Of a stretch of 64,000 nt of DNA, positions 1 through 9,172 are shown one piece after another. The stretch is from NCBI GenBank assembly GCA_021108375.1, contig JAIORA010000048.1, positions 62,001 to 126,000 on the forward strand. The letters are read 5' to 3'. This stretch comes from Anaerohalosphaeraceae bacterium. GTDB lineage: Bacteria; Planctomycetota; Phycisphaerae; Sedimentisphaerales; UBA12454. Positions within the stretch are counted from its first letter, which is position 1; every line of letters starts with the position of its first letter. The translations under genes were made by a program, and so were the position numbers. The notes beneath the pieces are model-generated. The model had not been told where the DNA came from. It did not search any database and worked only from the letters and a program-made list of their open reading frames with translations.

Positions 1-2728
1 TCATAATATTGAACCAGCCGGACATTTCCGGATAGGTAATTACAGCATCGGTTATCTTGTATGAATCGTCCAGTGCTGAAACCACATTGGGAGCGGCAGC
101 GGTTCCGAATCTACTGGTAGCCCAACTCAACAGAAAGTCATTGGAATCAAAGCTACACGGGTCCCAGGCAATTCTGTTGCCAGCCAGCCGAGATGGTTCA
201 TAAAGCACATCGGAGGCATCCGGCCCTCTCGTATTTGCCTGCCCGCTGACTCCTTCGTTGGCCATAGCCATCGCACGACTGCAAAATTTCGGGCCGGTAT
301 AACACAATTGAGCCGGACAAGGCTGGTTCAAACTGGGATGATAATTATGCCATCCGAAAGTCTCCATACGCGGCATATCGACATACTGTGTAAAATCGTT
401 TTTCCAGGCATAATCGTTTGCCGGCGGAACAGTCAGCTTTGCCCGGAACCGAACATCTGTCGGCAAATCACCGGACAAGCTCTCAAATAAGTTGGGATTA
501 CCGCCCAAACCATGATTGATTATTCCCCACGGACGCAGATATACCTTGGGGGCATCGAAGTCATCTGGATAAGAATAATTAGGGTCATAACCTCTGGCCT
601 CAAGCATCGCTTTCCTTATCAGATTAACATACTCAATGAGCCTGTTCCGGTACAATGTAGTGTCGTATTCATTGCCGCAATCGCCACAGCCACAGGAATA
701 AATACTTTGACAATGCTCTCCGATATTGAGCAAAATGCCGCCTATATCATTAACATCTTCAAAAAGGTTTCTGATTTTATTATAGAGCAAATCCTTGCTG
801 GCCTGTTTGCTCGGACAGATAAAGGGGTGATAGTACTCGGTTCGACGATACGGCTCTGTCTCAGGATGAACAGCAATAAAATTATCAATCATCCATTCCG
901 GCATCGAGGGTAAATAGCTGAATACATACACCTTAGCACCGTAGGCCTTTGCTGTGGCAATAGAGCTTCTCATACCATTGCGACTGGCCTCTACCCTGAC
1001 TGTATAAGCTTCACGCTGCGCTTCGTCATCAAACAGATTAGCATCATAATGGTAAATTGGTGTGCTGTCGGCATACTCATTCATATAATAACTGGCAAAA
1101 TTGGCACGTTTGTATGTATCACTGGTACGGGTCTCAAATGTTGGCCGGCTGGCAATATCAAAATCCTGCTCCAATACAACAATTCCCTCAATGTCAATTC
1201 TGTCGCGAAGCTCAATCAAACCATACAGAACACCGGTTAGTGTTTTGCCGGTAACGAGTATTTTACTATCATCAAAGCTCTTGACATAAAAACCCTGCTC
1301 GCCAACCCAGTTCACATCTACCGTAAGATTAGCATCTGCAACCAAAGGAGCTATGCAGGGGTCATCATATTTCCCGGCATATATGACAGTTTGCTGGTTG
1401 CAATCGACGGCAATTTTTATATCATCCCAATAGCCGGAATCCCCATCCTTCCAGAAACGGCATTTTATTCTGTCGAAAGAATCAGCATCGCTGTTCTCAA
1501 ACGGACGATTAATATCCTCTGCTTCCCAAGCACCTGCACCTGCCTGTTTTACTCTTAAGTCAAATGTTTTGGCTGAAAAGTCTGTTGTCAGTTCAAACTT
1601 ATACCAGGTATCCAGCGAAAAATCGCTCAACAGTATTACATCGGAAAAGTTGCTTCTGCAAACAATCCTTTTTATTGCACCTCCGCTTAAACATTCCATC
1701 CTTACCGTTGTAGCCAGCCTGTCGAAATCGTCAGTGAAGTAGGTATAATGCGTGCGGTATCCATTCCCGCCCCACACATATTTTCCGTACCAGGTTGCAA
1801 CATACTTATCGGTATTAAAACCACTGCCAAAATCAAGGGCTGTACTTCCCTCGCCACTGGAGCCTTGTACCCTGCCACACTGGCTTCCTACATAAGCGCC
1901 GCTGGTCGCAATGGTAGTTGAGCCTGCTGTCGGAACCCAGTTCAGATTGGAAATAATATCCGGCTCATCCCATATATTACTAACAGAAGTATCCCATGTT
2001 CCCGTCCCTGCGCTGTCAAGCTCAAAATTGGTATTTACAATGTCGGATGACACTGGCGGCGAACCGAGGGACGACACTTTGCCGATGACTTCCGCTGTTT
2101 CCGCTATCCCCTCAAGCGTATCATCAACAAATAACTGTATAGGCCTTGTAAGAGCCTCCGGAGAGGCCTTATAACCGTCCCACCTCAGAGAAACTTCCTG
2201 GCCAGGCCTGCTCTCATGGCTTCGCAAACGAAATTGCAGTTTGGAAACATATTTGGGGTTAAAATCCGGATCTATAGAATGATTGTCAGCAGTTCCTGCC
2301 TGACCCTGTTGCAAACTGAACTGAGTCCATTCGTCTTCGGTCATACTCGACCACCATCGCCAGTACTCATAATTGCCGCTCGTATCGTACAAATAAATAT
2401 AGACAGAATTAATCGTATCTCTGGTTACCGGACAAACCGAAAAGACCATCCCGACATCAGTCATATCCACCGGAGTACCCAGCTTCTTTGAGATGTAGGC
2501 AATTTCATAGCTGGCAGCACCAGCACTTACAGTAAATGTGAGTTTGATGCTGGCTGAACCCTCAATCTTATCATTTGAGTCCACCACCATCACAGCATTG
2601 GGGTCAGCGGCACTAATAGAGAGGCCGTTAGTATCATCAAAATTCTCATAATAGACCGAGGCATTCGCAATCGAAGCCAACAGGACAACGCCAATCACGA
2701 CAATTAAATTTATCATCCACCTTTTCAT
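1..2728 (-). CDS. giant secreted glycosidase-like protein, C-terminus cut by window edge
   Basis: An open frame of 909 codons runs from ATG at 2728 (SD AGAGAGG about 6 nt upstream) to the window start without a stop. Seen in order: a signal peptide (about residues 1-23), a beta-rich N-terminal domain, a segment matching the N-terminus of the protein at 4507-7275 (QLFVDD..EGIAETAEVIG), an inserted ~200-residue domain (about 1412-2042 nt), then again the paralogue's sequence (WVGEQGFYVKS.., NDIGGILLNIGEH, CGCGDCG, DMPRMETFGW). The architecture resembles families with a GH20/GH67-type N-terminal domain followed by a TIM barrel (DUF4838-like, with a Cys cluster). The substrate is unknown; the pectate-lyase-like neighbour suggests a uronate-rich polysaccharide. 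By comparison with the paralogue, about 390 C-terminal residues lie outside the window. Expression under the LacI-type regulator is inferred from gene order. Confidence 0.72.
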   Translation of the reverse strand, partial: MKRWMINLIVVIGVVLLASIANASVYYENFDDTNGLSISAADPNAVMVVDSNDKIEGSASIKLTFTVSAGAASYEIAYISKKLGTPVDMTDVGMVFSVCPVTRDTINSVYIYLYDTSGNYEYWRWWSSMTEDEWTQFSLQQGQAGTADNHSIDPDFNPKYVSKLQFRLRSHESRPGQEVSLRWDGYKASPEALTRPIQLFVDDTLEGIAETAEVIGKVSSLGSPPVSSDIVNTNFELDSAGTGTWDTSVSNIWDEPDIISNLNWVPTAGSTTIATSGAYVGSQCGRVQGSSGEGSTALDFGSGFNTDKYVATWYGKYVWGGNGYRTHYTYFTDDFDRLATTVRMECLSGGAIKRIVCRSNFSDVILLSDFSLDTWYKFELTTDFSAKTFDLRVKQAGAGAWEAEDINRPFENSDADSFDRIKCRFWKDGDSGYWDDIKIAVDCNQQTVIYAGKYDDPCIAPLVADANLTVDVNWVGEQGFYVKSFDDSKILVTGKTLTGVLYGLIELRDRIDIEGIVVLEQDFDIASRPTFETRTSDTYKRANFASYYMNEYADSTPIYHYDANLFDDEAQREAYTVRVEASRNGMRSSIATAKAYGAKVYVFSYLPSMPEWMIDNFIAVHPETEPYRRTEYYHPFICPSKQASKDLLYNKIRNLFEDVNDIGGILLNIGEHCQSIYSCGCGDCGNEYDTTLYRNRLIEYVNLIRKAMLEARGYDPNYSYPDDFDAPKVYLRPWGIINHGLGGNPNLFESLSGDLPTDVRFRAKLTVPPANDYAWKNDFTQYVDMPRMETFGWHNYHPSLNQPCPAQLCYTGPKFCSRAMAMANEGVSGQANTRGPDASDVLYEPSRLAGNRIAWDPCSFDSNDFLLSWATSRFGTAAAPNVVSALDDSYKITDAVITYPEMSGWFNIM
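1412..2042 (-). other. copy 1 of the repeated NTxFE...FDDIKV domain, nested in the glycosidase-like gene
   Basis: These nucleotides encode about 210 residues that start IVNTNFELDSAGTGTWD, contain LDTWYKFELT..FSAKTFDLRVKQAG and FDRIKCRF, and end YWDDIKIAV. The same pattern makes up most of the proteins at 8310-9086, 9173-10078 and (twice) 10125-11681. In the paralogous protein at 4507-7275 the flanking sequence is continuous without this block, so it is an insertion within a domain. Confidence 0.7.
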
Positions 2729-2781
2729 AACAACCTCTCTTTAATACTCACAACCACATAACGCTGGATTTAACTTTCAGC

Positions 2782-2808
2782 TATGCCCCCGGCAAAGCCG
2801 AGGGCATA
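2782..2808. repeat. GC-rich hairpin between two genes of the polysaccharide locus
   Basis: The sequence TATGCCCC-CGGC-AAA-GCCG-AGGGCATA folds into a strong stem with one mismatch. It lies in the 124-bp gap between the pectate-lyase-like gene and the gene at 1-2728. No U-run follows on the transcribed strand, so it is more likely an mRNA-processing or stability hairpin, or one of the dispersed hairpin repeats, than a strong terminator. Confidence 0.5.
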
Positions 2809-2852
2809 ACATTCAATTCTAACAACAAAAACTATTATGGTCCATCTCCTCT

Positions 2853-4223
2853 TTATCTGGGCCCGTCTCCTTCATTAACCCGCCAAGAGAGGTACTCTTC
2901 AAGGTTGGTATAGCCGTCTCCGTCTGGGTCGTAATTCCTGTCGGCGGCATTATTAGGGTTCAGCCCATAACAATTTTCCCAGAAATTCGGCATGCCGTCT
3001 CCATCACTGTCAGGGTAAGGTGTGTAGGACTGAAGGTATGGCCAGCCGCCGACATCTGCCTCATCATTGATAAAATAACCGGTGCCGTTCTCCACATCGC
3101 TTACGATACGATCATCAACTGAATCACGGTCGGGATATGTCGCACCAGCATAATCCAGAACACGATTGTAGGCTGTAGTAGCGTTATGCGTTGTTACCGG
3201 CTGCACAGAATAAGGACTGCTCTGCTTGTAAGCGGCTTTTTGCGATGTGGTAAAATCGTAAAATTTAACAATACTCCATGGATCAGATGGGTACGAGCCA
3301 TCAAACCAATTACCGCTGAAATAACCTCTTGCCGTAGTTGTATATTCCCCAAAAGCATGATAGGTGCTATTGGCGTTATTACCTTTTATGTAACAATTGT
3401 TTATAAAATTTGATTTGGTGATACTATCTACATCGTTATCACCATCCGCGTTATATCCTGCATGTTTTCCGCCACAATTGTACATAACATTGTTGCGGAA
3501 ATCAAAGGTCCAACCTTGTGTGTCCGCATCGTAGTAATTTCCAGGACGAGGACATCGGCCTGAATGAGCAAAAAGATTATGGTGAAAACTAATTTTTATA
3601 CCATAACAACCTCTAATTAATGAAGCGTATGGATGGCCGGCGTAATTCAGAGCTTCACTAATTATACACCACTGATAAGTAACATTATCGGAATACTGAG
3701 AACTACTATAACCACCGACTGAAGCTATTTCATCATTTCCCCAACTAAGCGAGCAATGGTCAATCATTACATTTTTTCCATTAGCAACAGTCAGACAATC
3801 CTCTTCGTCAAGACGATTGCCATTATTTCCGCAACGGCTTCGCAAATGACGAATAATAATGTGGTTAGCGTTATTGACACGAAGCTCGTTATTTGCAATG
3901 CAGATACCATCGCCCGGAGCCGTTTGACCGGCAATAGTAAGGTAAGATGTATCAACTAACAACCGACTTGACAAATATATAGTACCCGATACATCAAAAA
4001 CAATGGTGCGAGGGCCGGAAGCATTATCAATACCGTAGCGTAGTGAGCCGTAACCGGAATTATTAAGATTTGTTACATGATAGACATCTCCACCACGACC
4101 ACCCCGTGCCCACCTGCCCTCACCCTCAGCAGTCGGAAAAGCGCGAGGAGAGGCACCACTGGCTCCCTGAATTGCCCAGAAGAGCATAAACATTACTGTT
4201 AATAACAATGATCTCTTTTCCAT
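2853..4223 (-). CDS. secreted pectate-lyase-like protein with calcium-binding tail
   Basis: This 456-residue protein has a signal peptide (residues 1-23) and a single-stranded beta-helix domain opening AFPTAEGEGRWARGGRGGDV, then TIVFDVSGTIYL and LTIAGQTAPGDGI, the signature of PL1-type polysaccharide lyases of planctomycetes and Bacteroidetes. HIIIRHLRSRCG and NVMIDHCSLSWGND are parallel-coil rungs that usually carry the catalytic cleft. The C-terminus (DSDGDGMPNFWE, then DPDGDGYTNLEEYL) is a thrombospondin-3/EF-hand-like calcium-binding segment common in exported enzymes. The probable reaction is beta-elimination of pectate or a related uronan outside the cytoplasm. The start at 4223 has an AAAGGA SD. 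It sits between the two giant glycosidase-like genes, suggesting a shared substrate. Confidence 0.82.
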   Translation of the reverse strand: MEKRSLLLTVMFMLFWAIQGASGASPRAFPTAEGEGRWARGGRGGDVYHVTNLNNSGYGSLRYGIDNASGPRTIVFDVSGTIYLSSRLLVDTSYLTIAGQTAPGDGICIANNELRVNNANHIIIRHLRSRCGNNGNRLDEEDCLTVANGKNVMIDHCSLSWGNDEIASVGGYSSSQYSDNVTYQWCIISEALNYAGHPYASLIRGCYGIKISFHHNLFAHSGRCPRPGNYYDADTQGWTFDFRNNVMYNCGGKHAGYNADGDNDVDSITKSNFINNCYIKGNNANSTYHAFGEYTTTARGYFSGNWFDGSYPSDPWSIVKFYDFTTSQKAAYKQSSPYSVQPVTTHNATTAYNRVLDYAGATYPDRDSVDDRIVSDVENGTGYFINDEADVGGWPYLQSYTPYPDSDGDGMPNFWENCYGLNPNNAADRNYDPDGDGYTNLEEYLSWRVNEGDGPR

Positions 4224-4506
4224 TTTAGTTATCCTTTCTCAATAATTGTTTTTGCAACAAACATTACCACTCAAGTTAATCCGTCAAGGAGAAAACAAAG
4301 TCAACTTACTTAACCTCCGCCTGAACCGCTAATCGGCCAGACAAAAGTTGCTGCGTTTTTTGACTGTCGCTTCACCACCTTTCTCCTCCCTCTGTAAAGT
4401 AAATTTCAATTTGCTTTTCATTTACTCAACTTTCCCTCTTCCGACCACTATTTCCAATTGCCAATTGTCAGCCAAAAATGTAACAACAAACCTTGTCCTT
4501 TTACTA

Positions 4507-7275
4507 TCAATAACCGCCATCCCGTTGCTCAGTACGGCTATGCGGCAAAATCTTCGTTCCCCACAATGGTGGTATTAGTTTTTCCTTAAATGGGTTAAGA
4601 CTCGTATGCGGCTTGAGCTTGTAAAGTTTTTGCTCCGTTGGCGTATATAGCCTTGCAAAGAAAAACTCCGTGCCGATACAGTCCGACATTGAGGTAAATG
4701 TCAACTCGTGGCTGTTTCGGTTTTCAATCGCGGGCAGTTTTATATATCGGACAAATTCATTATCCTCCATTGAATCGCCGGTCGCAATATCCGTCAAAGT
4801 TGAAACATTTTTGCCGTCCAGTTCGATTTTCAAAATAGACTTACGGCATAATCTTCGAGTATTCGAACCTAATGGAACAAACCTCAAAACAAGCATTGCC
4901 CCATCACTTAAATCGCCATTGAATTTCACCCTCATTTTCGGCAATATCCAAGGCGATACTACTGCCGCAAGTTTATTTTCGCCATTGGCATCATTAACAT
5001 CAACAATATATTCCTCGCCTTTCCACCGCTTGAGCAGCCTCGGATAAACATTGCTCCATTTCAAATTGTCCGGAAAAGGTGCATATCTCCTGTAGCCTGT
5101 GTACTCATCGTTTTCGCACTCCCACAGCAAATAAGGATATCTCTTCGCCCTGAAGGGTTCCATTACGAGCCGGTTGTACGCATTTTGGCACTGCTGGCGC
5201 GTAGAAGCCACCTGGCCAAATATCGGATAAATCCGCGGTTTCAGTGTTTTGAGTTCACTCGGCTGTCGGCTGAAGTAATCACTGCCAATTTGAGGATGGG
5301 CCTTATGTATCCACCGCCCGTACTTTTCCATTTGCGGCACAGCCAATTTGATATGCTCAACGGCAAGCTTGTGATATTTTTCGCTAAGCTGCCTCTCGGT
5401 TGTTTCGCTCATATTATTGTAGATAAGAGCAAAGTGGTAGTGGTGATAGAATCTGGTCAGGCCGGCAGTAGCTTTGCCGAGCATCCAGAACCGCTCAAGA
5501 GTTTTATTTTTCGGACAAACGGCCATAGCTTTGGTTAGTTTCGCTTCGGCGTTGTCGGCTATTTTAATTGCTTCGGTAAGTTTGAACTTCGACAATACCT
5601 GCTCAAGAGTTTTTTCGTTCACAGACAAAACATCGTTGGTCTGAGCAGTGGTATTGGTAGCGGTATAGCAATGTGTCCTTTTGTCTTTTACAAAATTAAA
5701 CATATGAAACCAATTGGTATTTTTCGACAAAATTATGAATGCATCGGTTAATTTGTATGTGTCTTTCAATGCATCAGCCACATAAGGAGCAGCCTCATTA
5801 CCAAACCTTTTTTGTGCCCATTTCAGCAAAAATTCGTAAGAGTCAAAATTGTATGGGTCCCAGGATATTTTATGTGATGCCAGCCTACTCGGCTCGTAAA
5901 GAACATCATCCTCAGCTTTCATTACCCTGATAGTAGGCTGACCTTTCATTCCCATCGCAGCGAGTTTCTCAAGCCGAGCTTTCAATTTCGGAGCTGTATA
6001 ACAAAGTTGCGTTCTGCACGGCTGGTTAAGTTCCGGATGATGTGTATCCCAGCCAAAAGTCTCCATTCGAGGCATATTTACAAACGGATTAAAATGGTCA
6101 TTCCAGAGATAATCACTCCCCGGCGGAACGGTTACCTTTGACCAAAAACGAATGTCTTTGGGAAGTTTCTCTGCCAAGGCAAAAAACTTGTTAGTGTCCG
6201 CTTCCAGACCGTGCTTAAAAATGCCCCACGGACGAAGATAAATAACAGCGTCAGGAGTGCTTTCGTGCATCGCTTTACGAATCAACATAAGATACTCGTA
6301 AAGCCTGTCCTCGTAAGACTGAGCTTCGCACTTTTCACAGCCGCAGGAAAAAATGCTTTGAGTGTGTTCGCCGATATTGAGAAGTATTCCGCCAATATCA
6401 TTAACATCAGCAAAAAGATTCTTGATTTTGTTGTACAACGCATCTTTGCTTGCCTGTTGAGACGGACATATAAAAGGATGCCACCACTCGGTTTTGCGAT
6501 AAGGTTTCACTTCCGGACGGGCGGCGATAAACGAATCCCTGCCCCACCACGGCAGTGTTGGCTGATACATAAACAGATAAACTTTGGCACCATAGGTTTT
6601 CGCTTCGGCAATTTTGTTTTTTAATCTTTCTCTGCGAACCATAACCTTGCGGATATGTTCGCTGCGGGTCTTCTCATCGGGAAATATCTCAGGGGAGCTT
6701 TCATACAAAAACAAACTGCTGTCTCTACCATCTGGATTCTGCTGTTCGGGAGACCAGAAATTGACGAAATTGGCACGCTTTTTAAGGTCGCCCTTACGAG
6801 TATCAAAGACAGGCCTGTCCCTGACATCAAATTTTTGTTTTTTTGATACCTCCCGCCCATCATCTTTAATTCGGTCGCGTAGTTCCATCAGGCCGTAAAG
6901 CAAGCCGACCTGAGTATTAGCTGTAATAAGAATTCGGCCATCTTCAAGGCTCTTGATATAAAAACCCTGCTCACCGAGCCATTGCGTTTCAAGTTTGGTT
7001 AATGATTTGAGAAGTGGAATAATATATTTATTATTCAGTCTTGCCGCAATAATAGAATTATTCACATCCTTGCTGCCAGGCATATCCGCAAGACTGCAAA
7101 CACTGCCTATCTGCGATGCTGTTTCAGCTATACCGCCGATAGCATCAGTTTCTACAAAAACCTGTGTTTCAAGTGATGCCGTAATTGCACCTAAAGCTGT
7201 CGCAATTCCGCCGAAAACAGTAATGCTCAAAAAAAAGACAGATAGACGAAACAGAACATTCCTACGCATTGTCAT
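4507..7275 (-). CDS. giant secreted glycosidase-like protein (paralogue of gene at 1-2728)
   Basis: About 922 residues. ATG at 7275 is preferred because GGGAG lies 5 nt upstream; the TTG at 7287 would overlap this SD. A signal peptide (MRRNVLFRLSVFFLSITVFG) is followed by an N-terminal alpha/beta domain of GH20/GH67-N type (LETQWLGEQGFYIKS, ITANTQVGLLYGLMELRDRI), a probable TIM barrel (TYGAKVYLFMYQP; NDIGGILLNIGEH; FSCGCEKCEAQ; IYLRPWGIF; MPRMETFGWDTHHP) and a helical/beta C-terminal region. It aligns end to end with the partial neighbour except for that gene's inserted domain. A catalytic acid pair cannot be assigned from sequence alone. It is probably exported and acts on a plant- or algal-type polysaccharide; exact family and activity are unknown. 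Confidence 0.75.
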   Translation of the reverse strand: MTMRRNVLFRLSVFFLSITVFGGIATALGAITASLETQVFVETDAIGGIAETASQIGSVCSLADMPGSKDVNNSIIAARLNNKYIIPLLKSLTKLETQWLGEQGFYIKSLEDGRILITANTQVGLLYGLMELRDRIKDDGREVSKKQKFDVRDRPVFDTRKGDLKKRANFVNFWSPEQQNPDGRDSSLFLYESSPEIFPDEKTRSEHIRKVMVRRERLKNKIAEAKTYGAKVYLFMYQPTLPWWGRDSFIAARPEVKPYRKTEWWHPFICPSQQASKDALYNKIKNLFADVNDIGGILLNIGEHTQSIFSCGCEKCEAQSYEDRLYEYLMLIRKAMHESTPDAVIYLRPWGIFKHGLEADTNKFFALAEKLPKDIRFWSKVTVPPGSDYLWNDHFNPFVNMPRMETFGWDTHHPELNQPCRTQLCYTAPKLKARLEKLAAMGMKGQPTIRVMKAEDDVLYEPSRLASHKISWDPYNFDSYEFLLKWAQKRFGNEAAPYVADALKDTYKLTDAFIILSKNTNWFHMFNFVKDKRTHCYTATNTTAQTNDVLSVNEKTLEQVLSKFKLTEAIKIADNAEAKLTKAMAVCPKNKTLERFWMLGKATAGLTRFYHHYHFALIYNNMSETTERQLSEKYHKLAVEHIKLAVPQMEKYGRWIHKAHPQIGSDYFSRQPSELKTLKPRIYPIFGQVASTRQQCQNAYNRLVMEPFRAKRYPYLLWECENDEYTGYRRYAPFPDNLKWSNVYPRLLKRWKGEEYIVDVNDANGENKLAAVVSPWILPKMRVKFNGDLSDGAMLVLRFVPLGSNTRRLCRKSILKIELDGKNVSTLTDIATGDSMEDNEFVRYIKLPAIENRNSHELTFTSMSDCIGTEFFFARLYTPTEQKLYKLKPHTSLNPFKEKLIPPLWGTKILPHSRTEQRDGGY

Positions 7276-7346
7276 AAAAACTCCCAATGAAAATTATTAT
7301 CGAACTTTGTGTGCGGCTCTCAATTTTGAAGGGTACAAAACCGATT

Positions 7347-8093
7347 TTACCAGAAATGGCGAGTTTTACCGCCATCATAATGACGATCCGGGCTATCTGC
7401 CGTATCATTAAGCCGTTTCCAGAAAACATTGCCGCCGTTATGCAGCATAAGAGCTCCCTCGCGTTTTCTCATAGTATGACTCCACGACCACCAAGGATAA
7501 ATAGTTCTGGTCCAGTCGCTGGCCCAGTCTGACATCAGTGGAAAGTCTGACTTATCAACACTCCTTTTCGGCATTCGCTCTTTTTCTTTACGGTCGCGCC
7601 AATCTCCACCATCAGTGCCTGTAAAATTACCGAAGTAATTGTAGCCGATTGTGCCAACCTGACCCCAATCCGCCGTTGTGTTCTCCATTGTATGCACATT
7701 CGAGCAATACAGTGCTTTGTGATTTTTGATATATGATGAATAAAATGGGCTTACCCACTCTGAACCACCAGACAATGCATTAATTTTGGACAGATGATAA
7801 GCGTGATGGGGATGTTTTTGTGCGGAACCTGTAATACTTTTCTCTGTTGTTCCCCCTATTTCGACTTCAACTATATCGTGCGACGGATATTTCGTGTTAT
7901 AATCACCTGCATATACCGTTAGAGCTAAGTGGCACTGATGCAGATTATTGCTGCAAATAACTCTTTTAGCCAACTCCCTTGCTCTTTGCAGTGAAGGCAT
8001 CAAAATTGCCAAGAGCATAGCAATAATGGAAATAACAACCAAAAGCTCTACCAAAGTAAATGCCTTATACCCCCTTTTTTCGTGACTCAACAT
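7347..8093 (-). CDS. pseudopilin-leader secreted protein (DUF1559-like, H-X9-DG type)
   Basis: The 248-residue product begins with a type IV prepilin leader: basic residues, then [20 protein letters not shown], where cleavage would fall before F with Glu at +5. The rest is a globular export domain ([21 protein letters not shown] is the typical continuation). Near the C-terminus HNGGNVFW...HYDGG resembles the H-X9-DG tail motif of planctomycete DUF1559 proteins. ATG at 8093 has AAGGAG 8 nt upstream; the upstream TTG at 8099 is too close to that SD. Lying in the polysaccharide locus, it may be a surface or pseudopilus-attached component, but its role is unknown. A related protein is at 44852-45664. 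Confidence 0.75.
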   Translation of the reverse strand: MLSHEKRGYKAFTLVELLVVISIIAMLLAILMPSLQRARELAKRVICSNNLHQCHLALTVYAGDYNTKYPSHDIVEVEIGGTTEKSITGSAQKHPHHAYHLSKINALSGGSEWVSPFYSSYIKNHKALYCSNVHTMENTTADWGQVGTIGYNYFGNFTGTDGGDWRDRKEKERMPKRSVDKSDFPLMSDWASDWTRTIYPWWSWSHTMRKREGALMLHNGGNVFWKRLNDTADSPDRHYDGGKTRHFW

Positions 8094-8309
8094 ATCCAAA
8101 ACTCCTTAATCGTCTTTAATTCCACTACGCCGTTAAGCATTAACCATTACGACTATATAAACCAAAAGGTCTGTCCTTTTTTTATATCAATAATAGCGAA
8201 TTATAAATTTCCAAATACCGCTCCAGCCAAGGCGACCTGCTCATACAACTGATGAACCGGACGCCCTGACCAAAAACAGCAATAACTTTACTCTTGCGCA
8301 AACTTCAAT

Positions 8310-9086
8310 TTAGCTGCGTCGGCGTTTCAAAACAAGCAAACTACCTAAACTAAGCAGTACCATTGTTGCAGGCTCAGGAACTATCTTAATATCATCGAAG
8401 TAGCCATAAATACTGTCGCTTCGGCCATAACCATAGACCCTGTCGAGTGAAGCACTGTCAGCATCATAGAAATCCTGATTCAGTGCAGTACTCCAGTCAT
8501 CTGTTGAACCAGCTTCTCTGGCCTTGATGTCAAACTTTTTGGTTGAGTAGTCCAATGTCATCTCGAACTCATACCAGGTATCAGCCACAGCAGCCATTAT
8601 CGTGGTGAAACCACTACCATCGTATATCTCGATGTTACCATTACCAGGATTTACCTGAATCCTGGCGGCCTTCTTGGCACTGTCGTCCATAATCATAAAG
8701 TAAGAATACCGGTTGCCGCTGTCGACTCGTATCGCGGTTTTCTGATACCAGGTTACTAAGTATTCACCTGTGTTGCCACCGTCAGCGAAGTCCAGCTTGG
8801 CATACTTTTCACTGGTGCCGGAACCGGTTAATCTGCCACACGCCGTGCCGCTGTAGGCCTCACCGCCGCCAACAACTTGCTGGTAACTGGTATTATTCAG
8901 CCACTTGACCATTGAGGCCGGGTCGGGGTCGTTGTTACCGGCACCCGCATCAGCATCGCCCCATTCATGGCCTGTGTCCCAGGTACCTTCACCAGCACTG
9001 TTTGGCTCGAAGGTCGTATTGACCAACGCAGCACCTGCCGGTAATGCTACGCACATTACCACCATTAAAACAATTAACTTTTTCAT
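8310..9086 (-). CDS. secreted single-domain protein with PEP-CTERM tail
   Basis: A signal peptide (MKKLIVLMVVMCVALPAGA) leads into one copy of the repeated domain (VNTTFEPNSAGEGTWD; WYEFEMTLDYSTKKFDIKA; LDRVYGYG; YGYFDDIKI). It ends in a PEP-CTERM anchor: VPEPATMVLL, hydrophobic stretch, then KRRRS. PEP-CTERM proteins are sorted to the outer surface in exosortase-containing bacteria. ATG at 9086 is chosen because GGAGG lies just upstream and the ATG at 9101 sits on that SD. Function unknown; the domain could bind carbohydrate, as it has the beta-sandwich-like pattern and occurs inside a glycosidase-like protein. Confidence 0.8.
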   Translation of the reverse strand: MKKLIVLMVVMCVALPAGAALVNTTFEPNSAGEGTWDTGHEWGDADAGAGNNDPDPASMVKWLNNTSYQQVVGGGEAYSGTACGRLTGSGTSEKYAKLDFADGGNTGEYLVTWYQKTAIRVDSGNRYSYFMIMDDSAKKAARIQVNPGNGNIEIYDGSGFTTIMAAVADTWYEFEMTLDYSTKKFDIKAREAGSTDDWSTALNQDFYDADSASLDRVYGYGRSDSIYGYFDDIKIVPEPATMVLLSLGSLLVLKRRRS

Positions 9087-9172
9087 TTTCTTCGCCTCCA
9101 AAACTAAAAACTTTCAGACATTTTCTTCATCGCAACGCACGATGAATCTTAATGCTCAAGTAATTTAATAAA

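Noticed and set aside
512-913. Plus-strand ORFs in 308-2491
   Set aside because: They are shadows of the open minus-strand glycosidase-like gene, which has a signal peptide, SD and homology to its paralogue.
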